64,000 nucleotides of DNA from Zarea fungicola. Lineage: Eukaryota > Ascomycota > Sordariomycetes > Hypocreales > Cordycipitaceae. Each line of letters starts with the position of its first letter. Within the stretch, counting starts at the first letter, position 1. The notes beneath the pieces were generated by a model. That model saw only the letters and a list, made by a program, of their open reading frames with translations. It made no database searches and was not told the origin of the DNA. Location: NCBI GenBank assembly GCA_900169235.1, contig FWCC01000287.1, forward strand, positions 62,001 to 126,000. Direction: 5' to 3'. Both the position numbers and the translations under genes were made by a program. Positions 1 through 10,851 of this stretch are shown piece by piece.

Positions 1-2769
1 TCTGGAAGAAAATACCACCTCGATCAGCATCTTGTGCTGTGCTGATTTTGCGAGTCCATTCCTCTAGTGTTGTGGAGACATTGACCAACCCGTTGTAGTA
101 CTTCATGTCGATTTCTGCTACCTGAAAGGCCTTCTTCACGGTGATGTTGCTCATACTTTCATTCGCCAGATTGTTTCCGAGATATATCTGAGGGCAGAAG
201 ACGGGGTAGCATCGGATGCCAGGGGGGTATTGCAGCAGGATGGGAGCCGAGAGCTCCGGTGTCAAGATGCTACAGTATTCCGGCACATATGAGCGTAGAA
301 GACTGTTTAGACAGGGCACAATGATGATGGGTAACTAACGCCAAGACGTAAAGGTATGGCCACCAGAACTGCCGGAGAACTGCCCATCTCTTGCAGTAAA
401 TAGCCCGTACTTGGGACCAAAATGACGTCGGCCTGCTCGGCTCCATTTTGAACGATTCTGTACTGTTCACACACCCAACTGTGGTATTGTCCAGTTCAGC
501 ATCCTCCACAACATTCAGGAAAACATCTTCCACTTGAGGTCCGGACAGAGTAACATCCGTGATGCCCGCTGCGGCAAAGGTGGAGGAAAGCTCCGCGGCC
601 GTACGCGAATCATCAACGCTGTAGACCAGCCTATCTTGATGAACATGATGAGGGTACTTTGTTTTGACGGGATGGGTATCGTTTGGGACAAGAACCTGGT
701 ATCCATTGCCATAGCGAACCTTGAGTTCTGCCCACGGCACCCTGGCATTTCACTTTGCCTTGAGACAGAATCACAAGGTGGTCTGCCAAAACATCGACTT
801 CGTCTAGGAAATGAGTCGTAAAAACAATGGTTCGCTTGGCCCTCTGCTGTAGCAGTATATCCCAAATCGCACGACGAGACAAGGGATCAAGACCTGAAGT
901 GCATTCGTCAATCAAGCAGACAGTTGAACCGCCCACAAACATGCAGGCTAACTGTAGCTTTCGCTTCTGCCCACCACTCAGTGTTTTGGCCTGGCTGTCT
1001 GCCTTTACAGAAAGATCGCAAGCATCAATAATTCCATTCAGCTGTTCATCTGATTCTGTGCCACCCTTGATTTCGTTCCAGACGCGAACGTGCTCCTTGA
1101 CTGTGAGACTCGGCCAAAATGTATTCCGTTGCGGACAAATGCCAAGCTGAGAGGGTTCTGCATTAATAGCGACACTGCCTCCAGTTGGTGCTATAAGTCC
1201 AGCAATGATACTGAGTGTGGTTGTCTTGCCCGAGCCATTCGGGCCTGCTAGACATAGGATTTGCTGTCGGTGGCTTTCAATGCTGACTTCATCCACGGCC
1301 ACAACAGGCCGATTTCGAAATAATCCCATGTTAAACTTCTTGTTGAGACGAATTGTCTTAATAGCAAGAGCACTTGACTTGTCTGAGTCTGCCTTGAATG
1401 CTCTGCTCTTGAAGTTGATGCCGTGCATGTAGTATTCGACTGCGACCGCAAGGAGAGGGAAGATGATGATTTGTAGACCCAAAAGTGCCATCATAGTCGC
1501 CTGTGTCATATTGTAGGAGAGGGAGTTTATGCCCATTGCCGGCGTCGGGAGTTTGGTGATGATAGCCGGGAGAGATTCATATTGCCAGAGAATCATTTGC
1601 TGTGTGAAGAACAGGGCGTTGGAGCTCGTAAACAGCAAGGCCAGAATATATGCCCCAGCAGGCTGAGGAAGAGGATGCAACTGGAAACCGTACGCCTGCG
1701 CCGCTACGGAGAGGAGTAAGAATGCACCTAGAACATAGATAGCCGACACCCGTGCCTTTGTGAAAAAAGCGGCAGCAAACGCGACCGAGCCGTTGACGGC
1801 AAGTCCCAGCAAGATCTGCCAGCCGACAAGAAGCGCCAAACTGGAGCTTGGGAACGCTATGCGCCAATAGAGAATACCGAATGTAATGTACACGGGCAGA
1901 GTTATGACGTCAATGGTTATAAGCCACGCCAAAACTCTCATGGCAGGAGCCAATCGACCACCCATGCAATCTACCAACTGAGATATTCCCATCTCTCTCT
2001 CGGTAGTAACAAGAGTTACATAGCTGAAGATGATTCTATAAAAGCAGGCAAATAATGCAAAGCTGTAGATTTTACCCATCAGGGCAAGATTCAGCTTCCT
2101 GTTATATTCATCTCGGCGCTGTTTGTCAATGGTCGTAAAGGCAATCGAGCTTGGCTTATCTTGTCGATTGGTAATGGCGTTGTTAACAGCCAGCTGTAGA
2201 GGAAGGAGGGTTTTCTCGGAATCGGTATTGTGCGTAAGAACATTGAACCGAGTGTCGCTCTTGGCAGGATCAACTCGTAGGGTGTACTGCCAGGTATGAT
2301 TACCGCCGGTGGCACTCTTTGGACTGATTTCCGTGGTCTCTGGCGAATCAATAAATCCAACCGAGGCGAAGCAATTACTTATGCCCATCGTATTTGCCAG
2401 ACAAACAGTGAGAAGTTCTACTTCGCTACTCAAGATGAGGAATTGATTCTTGTCCAGGGGCTGCGTAAGAGTCTCTACGACTCGATCTACATCTGGACCC
2501 AGATGTGGCGGTTTAATGATGACCAACTGTTTGTTTGCAGCACTGGCTAAGCTCATGATCGGTTGCGGTAAGGAGACGCCAAAGTTGCCTGAACTATTGA
2601 GGAAAGAAGGGATGGACAGTAAAAGCGCAAGAGTGGCAAGCGGGAATCCGTAGAACATTAGAAGAAACCCCACTGGCTTTCGAATAACAGCAAGGAGAAC
2701 GCTTTTCCGGATTAAGGCCAGGAGTTGATGGCCGCTGCCATAATTGGCAAAAGACGAAGAAATGGCCAT
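1..2769 (-). pseudogene. ABC-A family transporter, 5' part, frameshifted, truncated by window edge
   Basis: Full-size ABCA-type transporter: a first membrane domain with a large extracellular loop, then the first nucleotide-binding domain. Visible are Walker A (GPNGSGKTTT), the signature LSGGQKRKLQLA, Walker B ending in LIDE and the H-loop TTHFLDEVD. The upstream frame opens with GTG at 2835, so I take ATG 2769 (context ACCATGG). Just after the ATPase domain the frame breaks at a three-C run (731-733, plus strand). With one base fewer there, the protein continues smoothly into ELKVRYGNGYQ, the usual start of the post-NBD regulatory segment. A 70-bp phase-2 intron (270-339, GTTAGT donor, TGTAG acceptor) then leads to an open frame to base 1, the extracellular part of the second membrane domain. 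The break could be a real frameshift or a base-call error. Substrate unknown; the family usually moves lipids. Family call sure, pseudogene status about 50:50. Confidence 0.8.
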
Positions 2770-5334
2770 GGTCAAAGAGGCTGTAAGTAGAGGAAGTGCA
2801 TTTGCGGTTGTCAATTGACCTTTTTTCTGTTTCACCTATTCAGCGGGAGTTAGCTTTATAAATCGCAAGATAGGGCCATCTCCATAATAATCGAGACTAT
2901 AAAAAGACCAAAGGAAAGAGTGGGCAGGTGTACAGGGCTGACCAGCCGCTTTGTGTGTTGTATCCCAGCCAGACCATTTGTCACAGGGACTTGAATCAGC
3001 GCAAGAGAACAAATAACCGACCGGGCGGCCTTGTGACTGAATTTACTTAAGAATATTGTTCGGAACTCGACCTACTTGGGCACATACAAGGATACAGTTA
3101 CCTAGCACAATAACCGATACTTAACGGAAGCATAATCCCGAATATATTTTCATCGTATCAAGGCCAATAGGCTCTTACAGGCTGTCCATATTACCATTAG
3201 GAGATCCGCTCTGTCAAGGCTGTGCCAAGCGTTACGTGGGAATTAGATGCAAGGGATATCAGTAATCAGCCTACGTGGTGTCACTAACGGACGACTCGAA
3301 AGCGGTCTTGGTAAGACGGAAAATAATGGCTCCAGCTCTCCATCAGGTCTACGTTTTGTTGACATCTGCCAGCTGTAGGGCTATAAACGCAATCAAGACG
3401 TCTCATAGCAGATTGGTGGGACTGGGCCGCGTAATCGCTTGGTCTAGTATGCACGGCAACAGTGGGGTTCATATTTCCATAAATGACGACAATAAAGTGG
3501 TGTATTTTGTACCGTGCTCGTATAAGCATCATGTACAGAGGTGGCTTTCAAATCGTGTGTCGGCCAATCTGGACATGCCTACTGATCAAAGCCCTGTGAA
3601 GGTTGGGTAAGCTTTCGAGCACTGCAAATGTCGACAAAGTAGCCCGTGTCTTTCCAGATCAAAGGGCCATTCTCTATGAACTGGTTGCCGGTTTTTGCGT
3701 AGCAGTCGCTCAATCCAGACTGGCTCAGTAGAGTTAAGGTCAGGGCCATTCCCTAGTCAAAGGAGTTACCAGCCAAAAAGGATATCAAACGCACGTTGCT
3801 AATTCTAATGCTTATTGAATGGCGACTGGCATATAAGCGCGCTATGCATTCTATTTAGGCAACCTATCTATAACGTTATATCTATTTTTTATTCTATAAA
3901 GGGTATTCTAGGCGTCTATTTTATCTAATCCACTACGGTTTGGGTAACAGTCGGCTCCATGCCTAATATATACCAATTAGAGTGGTACTTGTCTTTGAGA
4001 TGCTAAAATATAAGTAAGAGACACTTTATGACGATTGTCCAGTTTCTAGGGTCTCTCTTATTGTTGGGGCCGCTGTACGGTTGTGGGTTCTTTCGCCCAA
4101 CTCTGGACCGTCAGTTTCAACATCACTCGTCTATGGTTTCGAATATGGAATTTCGGGCTTTGGTTCACGGCAATTTTACCCAAATGGGAGTGGGGGTTGG
4201 CGGGCGACACTTAGTCAGGGCTCTCGACTTGACACTAAAAACTCAACGTATTTTGGATTCGCGTTCTGGGTTGTTTACTAATCCCGTCAGATCCCCTGCG
4301 ACAGTGGATGCGAAGCAAGGACTTGAGCTGGATAATACATCCCGTATTAAACACCCCGTAAAAGACAACTGTCAGGTATCAGACAGCGTTTTGGCACTCA
4401 AATCTAAGTTTTGGTAGGCCCAATAGGATACATAAAGCGCTACATGTCAGTGGATTTATACGCGCTGCAGCACAGGCATGATTACGAGATGTTCCGGATC
4501 ACTCGACACGTGTATATGGCTCTGCGGCAAAAAGTGCCTACTGGACCACTAGGTGGGACGAGGATAAAGTCGGGACAGAGAGGCATTATAATATCGTGAG
4601 ATGGCCCTGGTCCCACTGAAAAAACAATTGTATTTGGCTGTACGTATCTTCTGTACGTGTCTTCCGTTACTTGGTTGTTATGCTGTGATCTATTGCACTC
4701 TACGTCAAATGGGCAATACAACATGACATTGAGTCAGCACTTGAGCGTCTATGTGAGCGAGGTTTGTGTTGTGCTAGGAACTGCCTTTGGACAGTGCAGG
4801 TGTTATTCCAGCGACTATATTTGCAAAATTGCTCTCAGCCAAAGCCACTCTTTAGTGCCTGCTGGCTATATTCTGCTTAAGATCACCAGGGTCCTCGTCC
4901 ACTGGCCCACCCACCACCCCAATTCTCTATGCCTTAGCATCTCCGCAGAGAGATGTCCAGTCTCCTAACGGCGCCATCTATTATCGTTCAGTAGCGGTCC
5001 CACTGTGAGCTCCTTTCGGCCGCTGAAAGTGGAAGGCGAGCACAGCGTCCGTCGCATGGCGAATGGCTGTTTGGAATCACAATGACTAACAAAAGTCAGC
5101 CTAATTTGGTCCTATCTTGTGCATATATTGTTACCTTTTCGTTATTATATATTAGATATGAGACACTACTATGAAGCATTATACATAACAAAGAGCTTCG
5201 AATGGACTAGTGTCCGTTTACCATGAGAAAAAGGACGTGGAGCACTCCATCAAAACCCAATCATCTGCTTTCACCAAAGCTGGATTTTGGAAGTGAATTG
5301 TGTGGTTGAGCGTTGTGAACGATTTTAGATCGGA

Positions 5335-5416
5335 TGCTCAGGAAGCTACAACAGGATTCCTTCTGAGACGCCCCTCTCAGTACTGTCCTCTGTAACTGCT
5401 CATGATCGTACCGACA
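5335..5416 (+). repeat. 3'-end fragment of the solo-LTR family
   Basis: The segment with GACGCCCCTCTCAGTACTG followed by TAACTGCTCATGATCGTACC and ending CGACA matches the 3' end of the intact LTRs at 48408 and 51678. The 5' two thirds, with the promoter-like TATA segment, are absent or too diverged to see. No target duplication can be identified. Confidence 0.6.
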
Positions 5417-5855
5417 AGTTCAATTGCGTTGAATGCGGTGACTGTTTCGCTATCATTGTTATCCTAATAATTCTATTCCGCGTGGTCGAATTTTACTCTA
5501 CAACTGTTTTACCAGTGTAGATGTAAGGAAGGTTGATAAATCCTTCGACTCCTTTATATTTTGACCCCTTCAAGGAAACAGAAAGATTGAGGTGCCAAGA
5601 CTCGCGGGCGTTCGAACCTGACAATCCTGTTGGTAAGGACAATTAGACTTTGAGCACATTGAAGGCGAGTATCTCAATATGCATGTAGCACATCCGATAG
5701 CAGCCGGCTAGTAGAAATAGAGTATTCTGCTACAGTGGCAGATGCTAAACAAAGAACAATTGTCTGCCCCTCTAGCGAATGCGGTGGGAGCGTGGCACAA
5801 GTTGGTCCTTATAAAGCAATTATATATATTTCTTTCCTTGCAGAAGAAAATGCGG

Positions 5856-5935
5856 TCGGGTGTATGCCAATTGGCTAGAGCATCAGAGTGTTATTAATCT
5901 GAAGGTCTCAGGTTTCCCCCCTGCCTGGGGAGGAC
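5856..5935 (+). pseudogene. tRNA-Asn-like relic
   Basis: The core CCAATTGGCTAGAGCATCAG, then TGTTATTAATCTGAAGGTC, resembles the D arm and anticodon arm of eukaryotic tRNA-Asn(GTT), with a few extra bases in the anticodon loop. The T arm is degenerate (GGTTTCCCCCCTGCC instead of GGTTCGA...), and I cannot form a good acceptor stem. It is therefore a dead tRNA copy or the head of a tRNA-derived element. No poly-A tail or target duplication was seen. Confidence 0.5.
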
Positions 5936-6070
5936 CATAGCCTCCTCTTCTCTAAACCCACACGACAACTGCTTCACCAACGTGAAGCCAGCCTGCTTCA
6001 GCTTGGCACAGATATTTCCAAGCTGTCAAAATTAGCACGGCTAGATCCGAGCCTAAATTGTTTTAAGAAC

Positions 6071-6523
6071 TTAGTTCCCAGTTCTTTTAATACTCGCAAC
6101 GATGAGGCTTGAATGGCCTTTAGCAAGAGTCCCGGATACAACCCAGTTAAGATCCGGGCCAACCTGGGTATGCCTAAAGTTTGACAGTTGAGCGGTTTGA
6201 CTCTTGGGGTCCTCATGTGGCCGTGAGAAGAGTTTCAAGTCAAACCCGGGATCACTCGCAGAGTTGAAAAAGCAGGCCGCCAGACCACCCACGCCACCTG
6301 GCAGGTGCAGATCGGGAATGTTGATAGTTTGGCCAAGGCCAATGTTGACTATTTTACACGTGCTAGCATCGCAGCCACCAGTGTTGACGTCGACTTGGCT
6401 GCAAACTCTAAAGGCTTCATTAGATCAAGCAGGAATGTATTCGGAGATGATAACACACCCTAGAGCAGTTGTAGTAGTTGCCATGGCGGCAAGTGTAAGA
6501 AGGTTGAGCACTGAGGTATGCAT
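6071..6523 (-). pseudogene. Small secreted protein with a premature stop
   Basis: From ATG 6523 the frame encodes a clear signal peptide of about 22 residues (leucine/alanine-rich, ending ...TTTTALG). It reads ten more codons into the mature region and meets TGA at 6425-6427 (codon 33). Beyond the stop the same frame stays open for 117 codons to TAA at 6071. That part has a regular secreted-protein composition, with cysteines in VCSQ, GGCD, STCK and AACF. A CGA-to-TGA change would explain the stop. The family is not recognised. The cysteine layout distantly recalls the intact secreted protein at 16445, but I cannot show homology. No intron with good signals removes the stop. Confidence 0.6.
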
Positions 6524-7916
6524 TATGTTTTAACGACTGGAATATTTATTTAGTAGTGGAAGGTGTATTTTTGTACGTTCAACAGATGAGAGACTGTAGC
6601 TTGATGGTAAGAGAACAGAATGAAGCCATTCTTTGGCCGGAAAGGAGCAGGTTTTTATAGGGAAAATTATTTGTTTCCGATTACCGAGTATCCGAGAACA
6701 CCACCAATCTGGTGTGTTTTTCATATCGTTCAAAATAGCATGACAAATTGTTAATCCTCTACGAGGGCGTCTATAAACAACTCTGACCAAGGCTCCCGGT
6801 GGCTTGCATAAATGAGCCAATAAGAAGAAAAGGCTCAAAGGGCTGCTCTAAGAGCTAGCCATGGATTATTCTTAGCAATCGTGCCGACTATGTCTTGACT
6901 GGCTTTGGTGGATTTACTGACAGGCTGATGACTGGCAGGAGCAATACGTAATGCGGTATTATGGACACTTCATATCCACGGATTTAATATGTTTGTATCC
7001 GATACGTACCAGTTACGGTCGATGACGAGGGCACAGTGGCACACGACCCTGCTTTCATAGTGGCCACAGCTCCGATACAGTGCGTAGCAGCAGACTGTTA
7101 CGGACTGGCTGACAAGGGGACACTCAGGAAAGGTGATCGGTACCACCGGGGTTTCGCGATAAAAATAAACCCGCTATCAGTCCAGTGCCGGCAGCTGCTC
7201 CCGGTCAGACTAATGATGTGACCTGTACCGCTTCTGCCGAGACTCAAAATGCAGTTTCGCATATTGTTACTGCCTGGGGGACTTATTGCTGGGCCGAGGT
7301 AATTCAACGTCGATTATATTATAATCCTAACCAATAAGACAGGCAGAAAGGGGGCAATTGTTGTCGCTTACAAAACAAGCAGCGGAAATGGCCCAGAAAT
7401 TTGAGGCTGATGCTGAGGTGGGTTTCTCCCGATCGAAGGTGTATGGATACCAAAAAGTCACCCGATTAAGTATCATAAGCCACGGAGCTAACCTACTAAG
7501 ACGCGGAGACCCCAAGTAAATACAGCCTAGAGCTACATGCGCAGTCCCGACTAATGTTACTGCCTTGGACATGGGCTCTGGTTTGAGTCCGAGTTAAACA
7601 TGGTATTATTCAGCAGTGGATGTGCCATTATGCCAGGTAATGACAGACAATAGCGGATTCGAGTAAATTTCTCCGGGCAGTTCATTTAGTCAGGCCTGTT
7701 CAATATATTTGCGGCATACCAATAAAGGACAGGCCCACAAGCAGGAATCGGTTGTCCCGCTTGCCGCGCCTTGAGCAGGCCTGCCACTCCAGTTGCTTAT
7801 TTTCGGGGCTTAAAAGTTAACTGCAAGGCTAATTTAAGATGAAAGTCAACGTAAGTCCCACTTAGTGTTAGCAATTTGTTAATTTATGTGACAAAGCTGC
7901 ATGCACAGATGGTAAT
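6524..7916. other. Intergenic, one open segment of unclear status
   Basis: Mostly without coding signal. At about 7150-7306 (plus strand) a frame reading PAAAPGQTNDVTCTASAE and TAWGTYCWAE has protein-like composition with two cysteines. It begins only after a stop, and the neighbouring piece (7036-7160) is in another frame. This could be another decayed secreted-protein gene. Confidence 0.35.
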
Positions 7917-9380
7917 TTACTGCGGAGGTTGAAGTCTAAACATAAACTCCCTCGAGTCATCATGATGCCTGCTCGGCTCCCATCTCCCAAAAATCTGCCC
8001 ATTTTCCTCAAGCATCTGCTTAAAGAGTTCCACCCATTGCTCTTTATTCTCTGGCCGTAAGCCACCTGATTTATCAGCATATTTTCCGGCGATTTTAAGA
8101 GCGTGGCGGATCCATTCAGTGGCCGTTGCGTCGTCCGCAAGCCGGCCGCCTTCGACAACCGATTTACTCAATTGCTTTACACACTCATCTCGATCAGCGT
8201 CGGCTACGAACGCAGCACGAAGAACCTCTGTCAAGATATGCGAGCGTATTGCGTAATTCGGGATGCTGCCGTCATCAAAAAGATCCTCGCTTTCCCTCAG
8301 CGCGACGCCCGTTAAAAATGCAATCTCTTCTTTACTCCCGACCTCTGGATCCCATCCACTCCTCCATGCTTCCGCCACCACTCCCCGACCTTCAGGCCAC
8401 CCGCATCCAGTTACCTCGCTTTTGCGTGTGCCGTCCAGATCCGGTTCAAGCTGGCTCGGTTCAGACGCGGACGACAACCATAACTCGGACGAGTAGTGTG
8501 CTTCCCATGCCCACATGTCATATTCTCCTAGAGCGACACTTGCCCCAAAAGGGTGCGGCGGGCTCCATACCCACTCGAAAGATGGCTTTCGGGAAGAAAA
8601 TATGTTCATTTCTTTTAACCAAAACAGAGCCTGAGTCGCAGAGTAAGGTTCGATGCGCAGCTGAGGATTATCCTGCCGGAGGCGTAGAGTGGTTTGCTGG
8701 AGGGTACTCGTGGCAATTTGCGTCATGTCTGTGACAGATAGCGCAGGCTGTCGCTGGTGTGTTTTGGTTACAAGGTGTGCCCAGCGGGGAAGCTTGTTAA
8801 AGTGGCCGATTCCCTTTTGTCGCGGCTTGCCCATGTCGCCAGTCGTGTCTGGCAAGTCTTGCAAGTCGGGGAGCCGGTAGAAGCGGGCCGAGGTCTCTTG
8901 TGCGAGAAAGGCTGGTGAGTAGTATTCTCTCCATACATCCTGATGCAAGAGTCCACGTTGTTGGGCATAGAAGGTGTCAAAGTCCTCTTGCCCAGTGTAA
9001 TCCCCGCTCCCGTGGTCTATGAGACGCCAGTAGGCAGCTGTTATTTGAGCCAAATAAAAGATATCAAGCGTACTACTGGCCGTTAGTCTCTGAGATGGAA
9101 GATTTTCCTGTAGAATGGTATCTGGTTTCCTTTTTACTAAGGGCCCGTACCGATTGAACTTGAGGTCGCCGCTACCAAACGACCATCCGTGCTTGTGCAG
9201 GTTCTCAATGCTCGAGAATACGCCATCATTGGAGATATCATCGTATACGTAGATGTATGCTATTCGTAGCAATAATTCATGGCTACTGATGAGGATCTGA
9301 CCATTTTCGGCAGATTTCCGAAAGTCGTCAGCGCGCATTGTGCGGCATGCACTCAATTGGTTGCCCATCTCACTCTCCAT
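7917..9380 (-). CDS. Unknown fungal protein, 487 residues
   Basis: A single uninterrupted frame from ATG 9380 to TAA 7917, with no intron. No signal peptide or obvious membrane span, so probably intracellular. The N-terminal third contains LLLRIAYIYVYDDISNDG and a segment HKHGWSFGSGDLKFNR. The middle is rich in Trp and Tyr. The C-terminal third is charged and predicted helical. I recognise the style of a conserved fungal hypothetical protein but cannot assign a family or catalytic residues. It stands alone, with more than 1.4 kb of non-coding DNA on each side. Length and consistent composition make it a confident gene; the function is open. Confidence 0.8.
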   Translation of the reverse strand: MESEMGNQLSACRTMRADDFRKSAENGQILISSHELLLRIAYIYVYDDISNDGVFSSIENLHKHGWSFGSGDLKFNRYGPLVKRKPDTILQENLPSQRLTASSTLDIFYLAQITAAYWRLIDHGSGDYTGQEDFDTFYAQQRGLLHQDVWREYYSPAFLAQETSARFYRLPDLQDLPDTTGDMGKPRQKGIGHFNKLPRWAHLVTKTHQRQPALSVTDMTQIATSTLQQTTLRLRQDNPQLRIEPYSATQALFWLKEMNIFSSRKPSFEWVWSPPHPFGASVALGEYDMWAWEAHYSSELWLSSASEPSQLEPDLDGTRKSEVTGCGWPEGRGVVAEAWRSGWDPEVGSKEEIAFLTGVALRESEDLFDDGSIPNYAIRSHILTEVLRAAFVADADRDECVKQLSKSVVEGGRLADDATATEWIRHALKIAGKYADKSGGLRPENKEQWVELFKQMLEENGQIFGRWEPSRHHDDSREFMFRLQPPQ

Positions 9381-10851
9381 TATTGGGGTTCATCATGAAA
9401 AAGTTTGAAAAGGACGAGTGTGCTGGCAAGGGCAGTATTCAGCCCGAGCCTACAGTCGGAGTTTCGTAGGAGATAACGTTGAGCCCGAGACTCGGCCGGT
9501 GCGCCGCCTGCATACGACGAAGCGAAATTGGGTGGCACATGTAGGTGGACGGTTAGGCTGGGGTAACTATGCAAGAATGTTTGGGTGGGTTCTATTGCCA
9601 AGACACATGATCTGGTGAGTTATTATTGCGCTATTATGCGTCATCATTTAATCTAATCTAAGCAAATCAACTTTGCGCAATCTAATCTAATGGAGACATA
9701 CAACGGGCGTGTCCATAGTAGCCCATAGTGTAATGTTGAGCTGCCACCATGAAGACAAGGTTGAGCTAGGAGGGGTATGCATGTTGCCTGAAGCGGAATA
9801 TACTTACGGATAGGTTGTGGTAAGCCCTACTCTCAGTCAAGTATTCGTTTTTTCCCGAACGCTGAATGGTACGTAGCCAAGTACTGAACCGGGCCAGCCT
9901 GAGAGCTGAGGCCCGTTGCGTTGACGTAATTCGAGATGAAGCTGTGGCTTGCCTTTGTTCTTGCCCACCCGGCTGTGAGCGCCCTTCCACCAATCTGCTC
10001 TATGAAGATCAAATGAAGTTCATCGATATCGATCAGTTGAGCCGGTATGCAAGACAAGTCTTTCTGTCAGAGTCATGATCCCCGCTCTGATCTTTTAGGA
10101 TGTATTTCACCCCAAGGCGCATAATTTACCGGCTAATCTTGTCTTTAAAATACGGACGGGATGCCTACGATAGAAGCGAACGGCATGACGATGGTTTTAT
10201 CCGTTGCCTCTTATCCTGAGTCGTCCCATCTTCCCTTCTCTATTACATAGCCAGCCGACGCTCTTGCGAGCGCCATTTGCCTCTTAAATAGGATTTCCAT
10301 GGCGTTAATAACATCATCATCGTCATCATCTATTGCATTGCCTAGTAAGCGATCCGACATAGCTTCCCCGCCACGTAGGTGAGGCGGCTGAGATCAAGAA
10401 TCCCAATCACGAATGTATTGGATAAGTAAATTTCATTTTCGACTGTTGGTTCTTGAACTTTTGAGGTTTTGTTGGCTCGGCTCGGCTCGGCATAGTCTGT
10501 TGTTGGTACGATCACGATTAGCTACAGTCCACTGGCGTCAGGCTTCCATGGATACGTTGCTTGACAAACCAATCAATAGTCACAATACCGTCTACAACGC
10601 CCAAGAATTGTTCGGAGCACGTTGAAAGTTCGCACAGCGCCTCGTACGCTTAATTGAAAGACGTTTTTAAAACCTTGCTAGCTAAAATAGAATAGCTTCA
10701 TTTGATGAAGAGCCCATTTTCTGTCGTTAAGGTATTCAGTTTGAATGTGTTCAAGTAAGATGATCTATCATTATACCTTCTTTCCTGTATACTATTCTGC
10801 TCAGCCGTAAGATTTCAAATTGCATCATAGGCAGGGCAGTTATCAAGGTCT
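9381..10851. other. Intergenic, with a small unassigned open frame and LTR remnant
   Basis: A 73-codon minus-strand frame at 9380-9601 lies directly upstream of the 487-residue gene. I cannot tell whether it is a leader exon or chance. A short ATC-rich microsatellite sits near 10307-10331. A truncated LTR-like copy lies at about 10501-10586. Nothing else stands out. Confidence 0.5.
10501..10586 (-). repeat. Internally deleted, diverged LTR remnant
   Basis: Read on the minus strand, the end matches the LTR terminus (TCGTGATCGTACCAACA). The beginning matches the diverged copies at 18538 and 33969 (CAAGCAACGTATCCATGGAA and GCCTGACGCC). About 170 bp of the middle are missing. No target duplication is visible. 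Confidence 0.5.

Larger units (their letters stand above)
2836..6070. other. Gene-poor stretch, no convincing gene
   Basis: I see no conserved coding frame. Short overlapping open frames at 4028-4417 and 4081-4281 have no recognisable motif. The stretch holds one LTR-end fragment (about 5335-5416) and a tRNA-Asn-like relic (about 5856-5935), listed separately. AT-rich islands occur near 3860-4010 and 5120-5190. Confidence 0.6.

Noticed and set aside
4028..4417. 129-codon frame with a hydrophobic start resembling a signal peptide
   Set aside because: No splice or family support, overlapped by another frame of similar quality, and surrounded by non-coding DNA.
9380..9601. 73-codon frame just upstream of the 487-residue gene as a possible first exon
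   Set aside because: I could not find a convincing donor/acceptor pair joining it, and the downstream gene has its own ATG.
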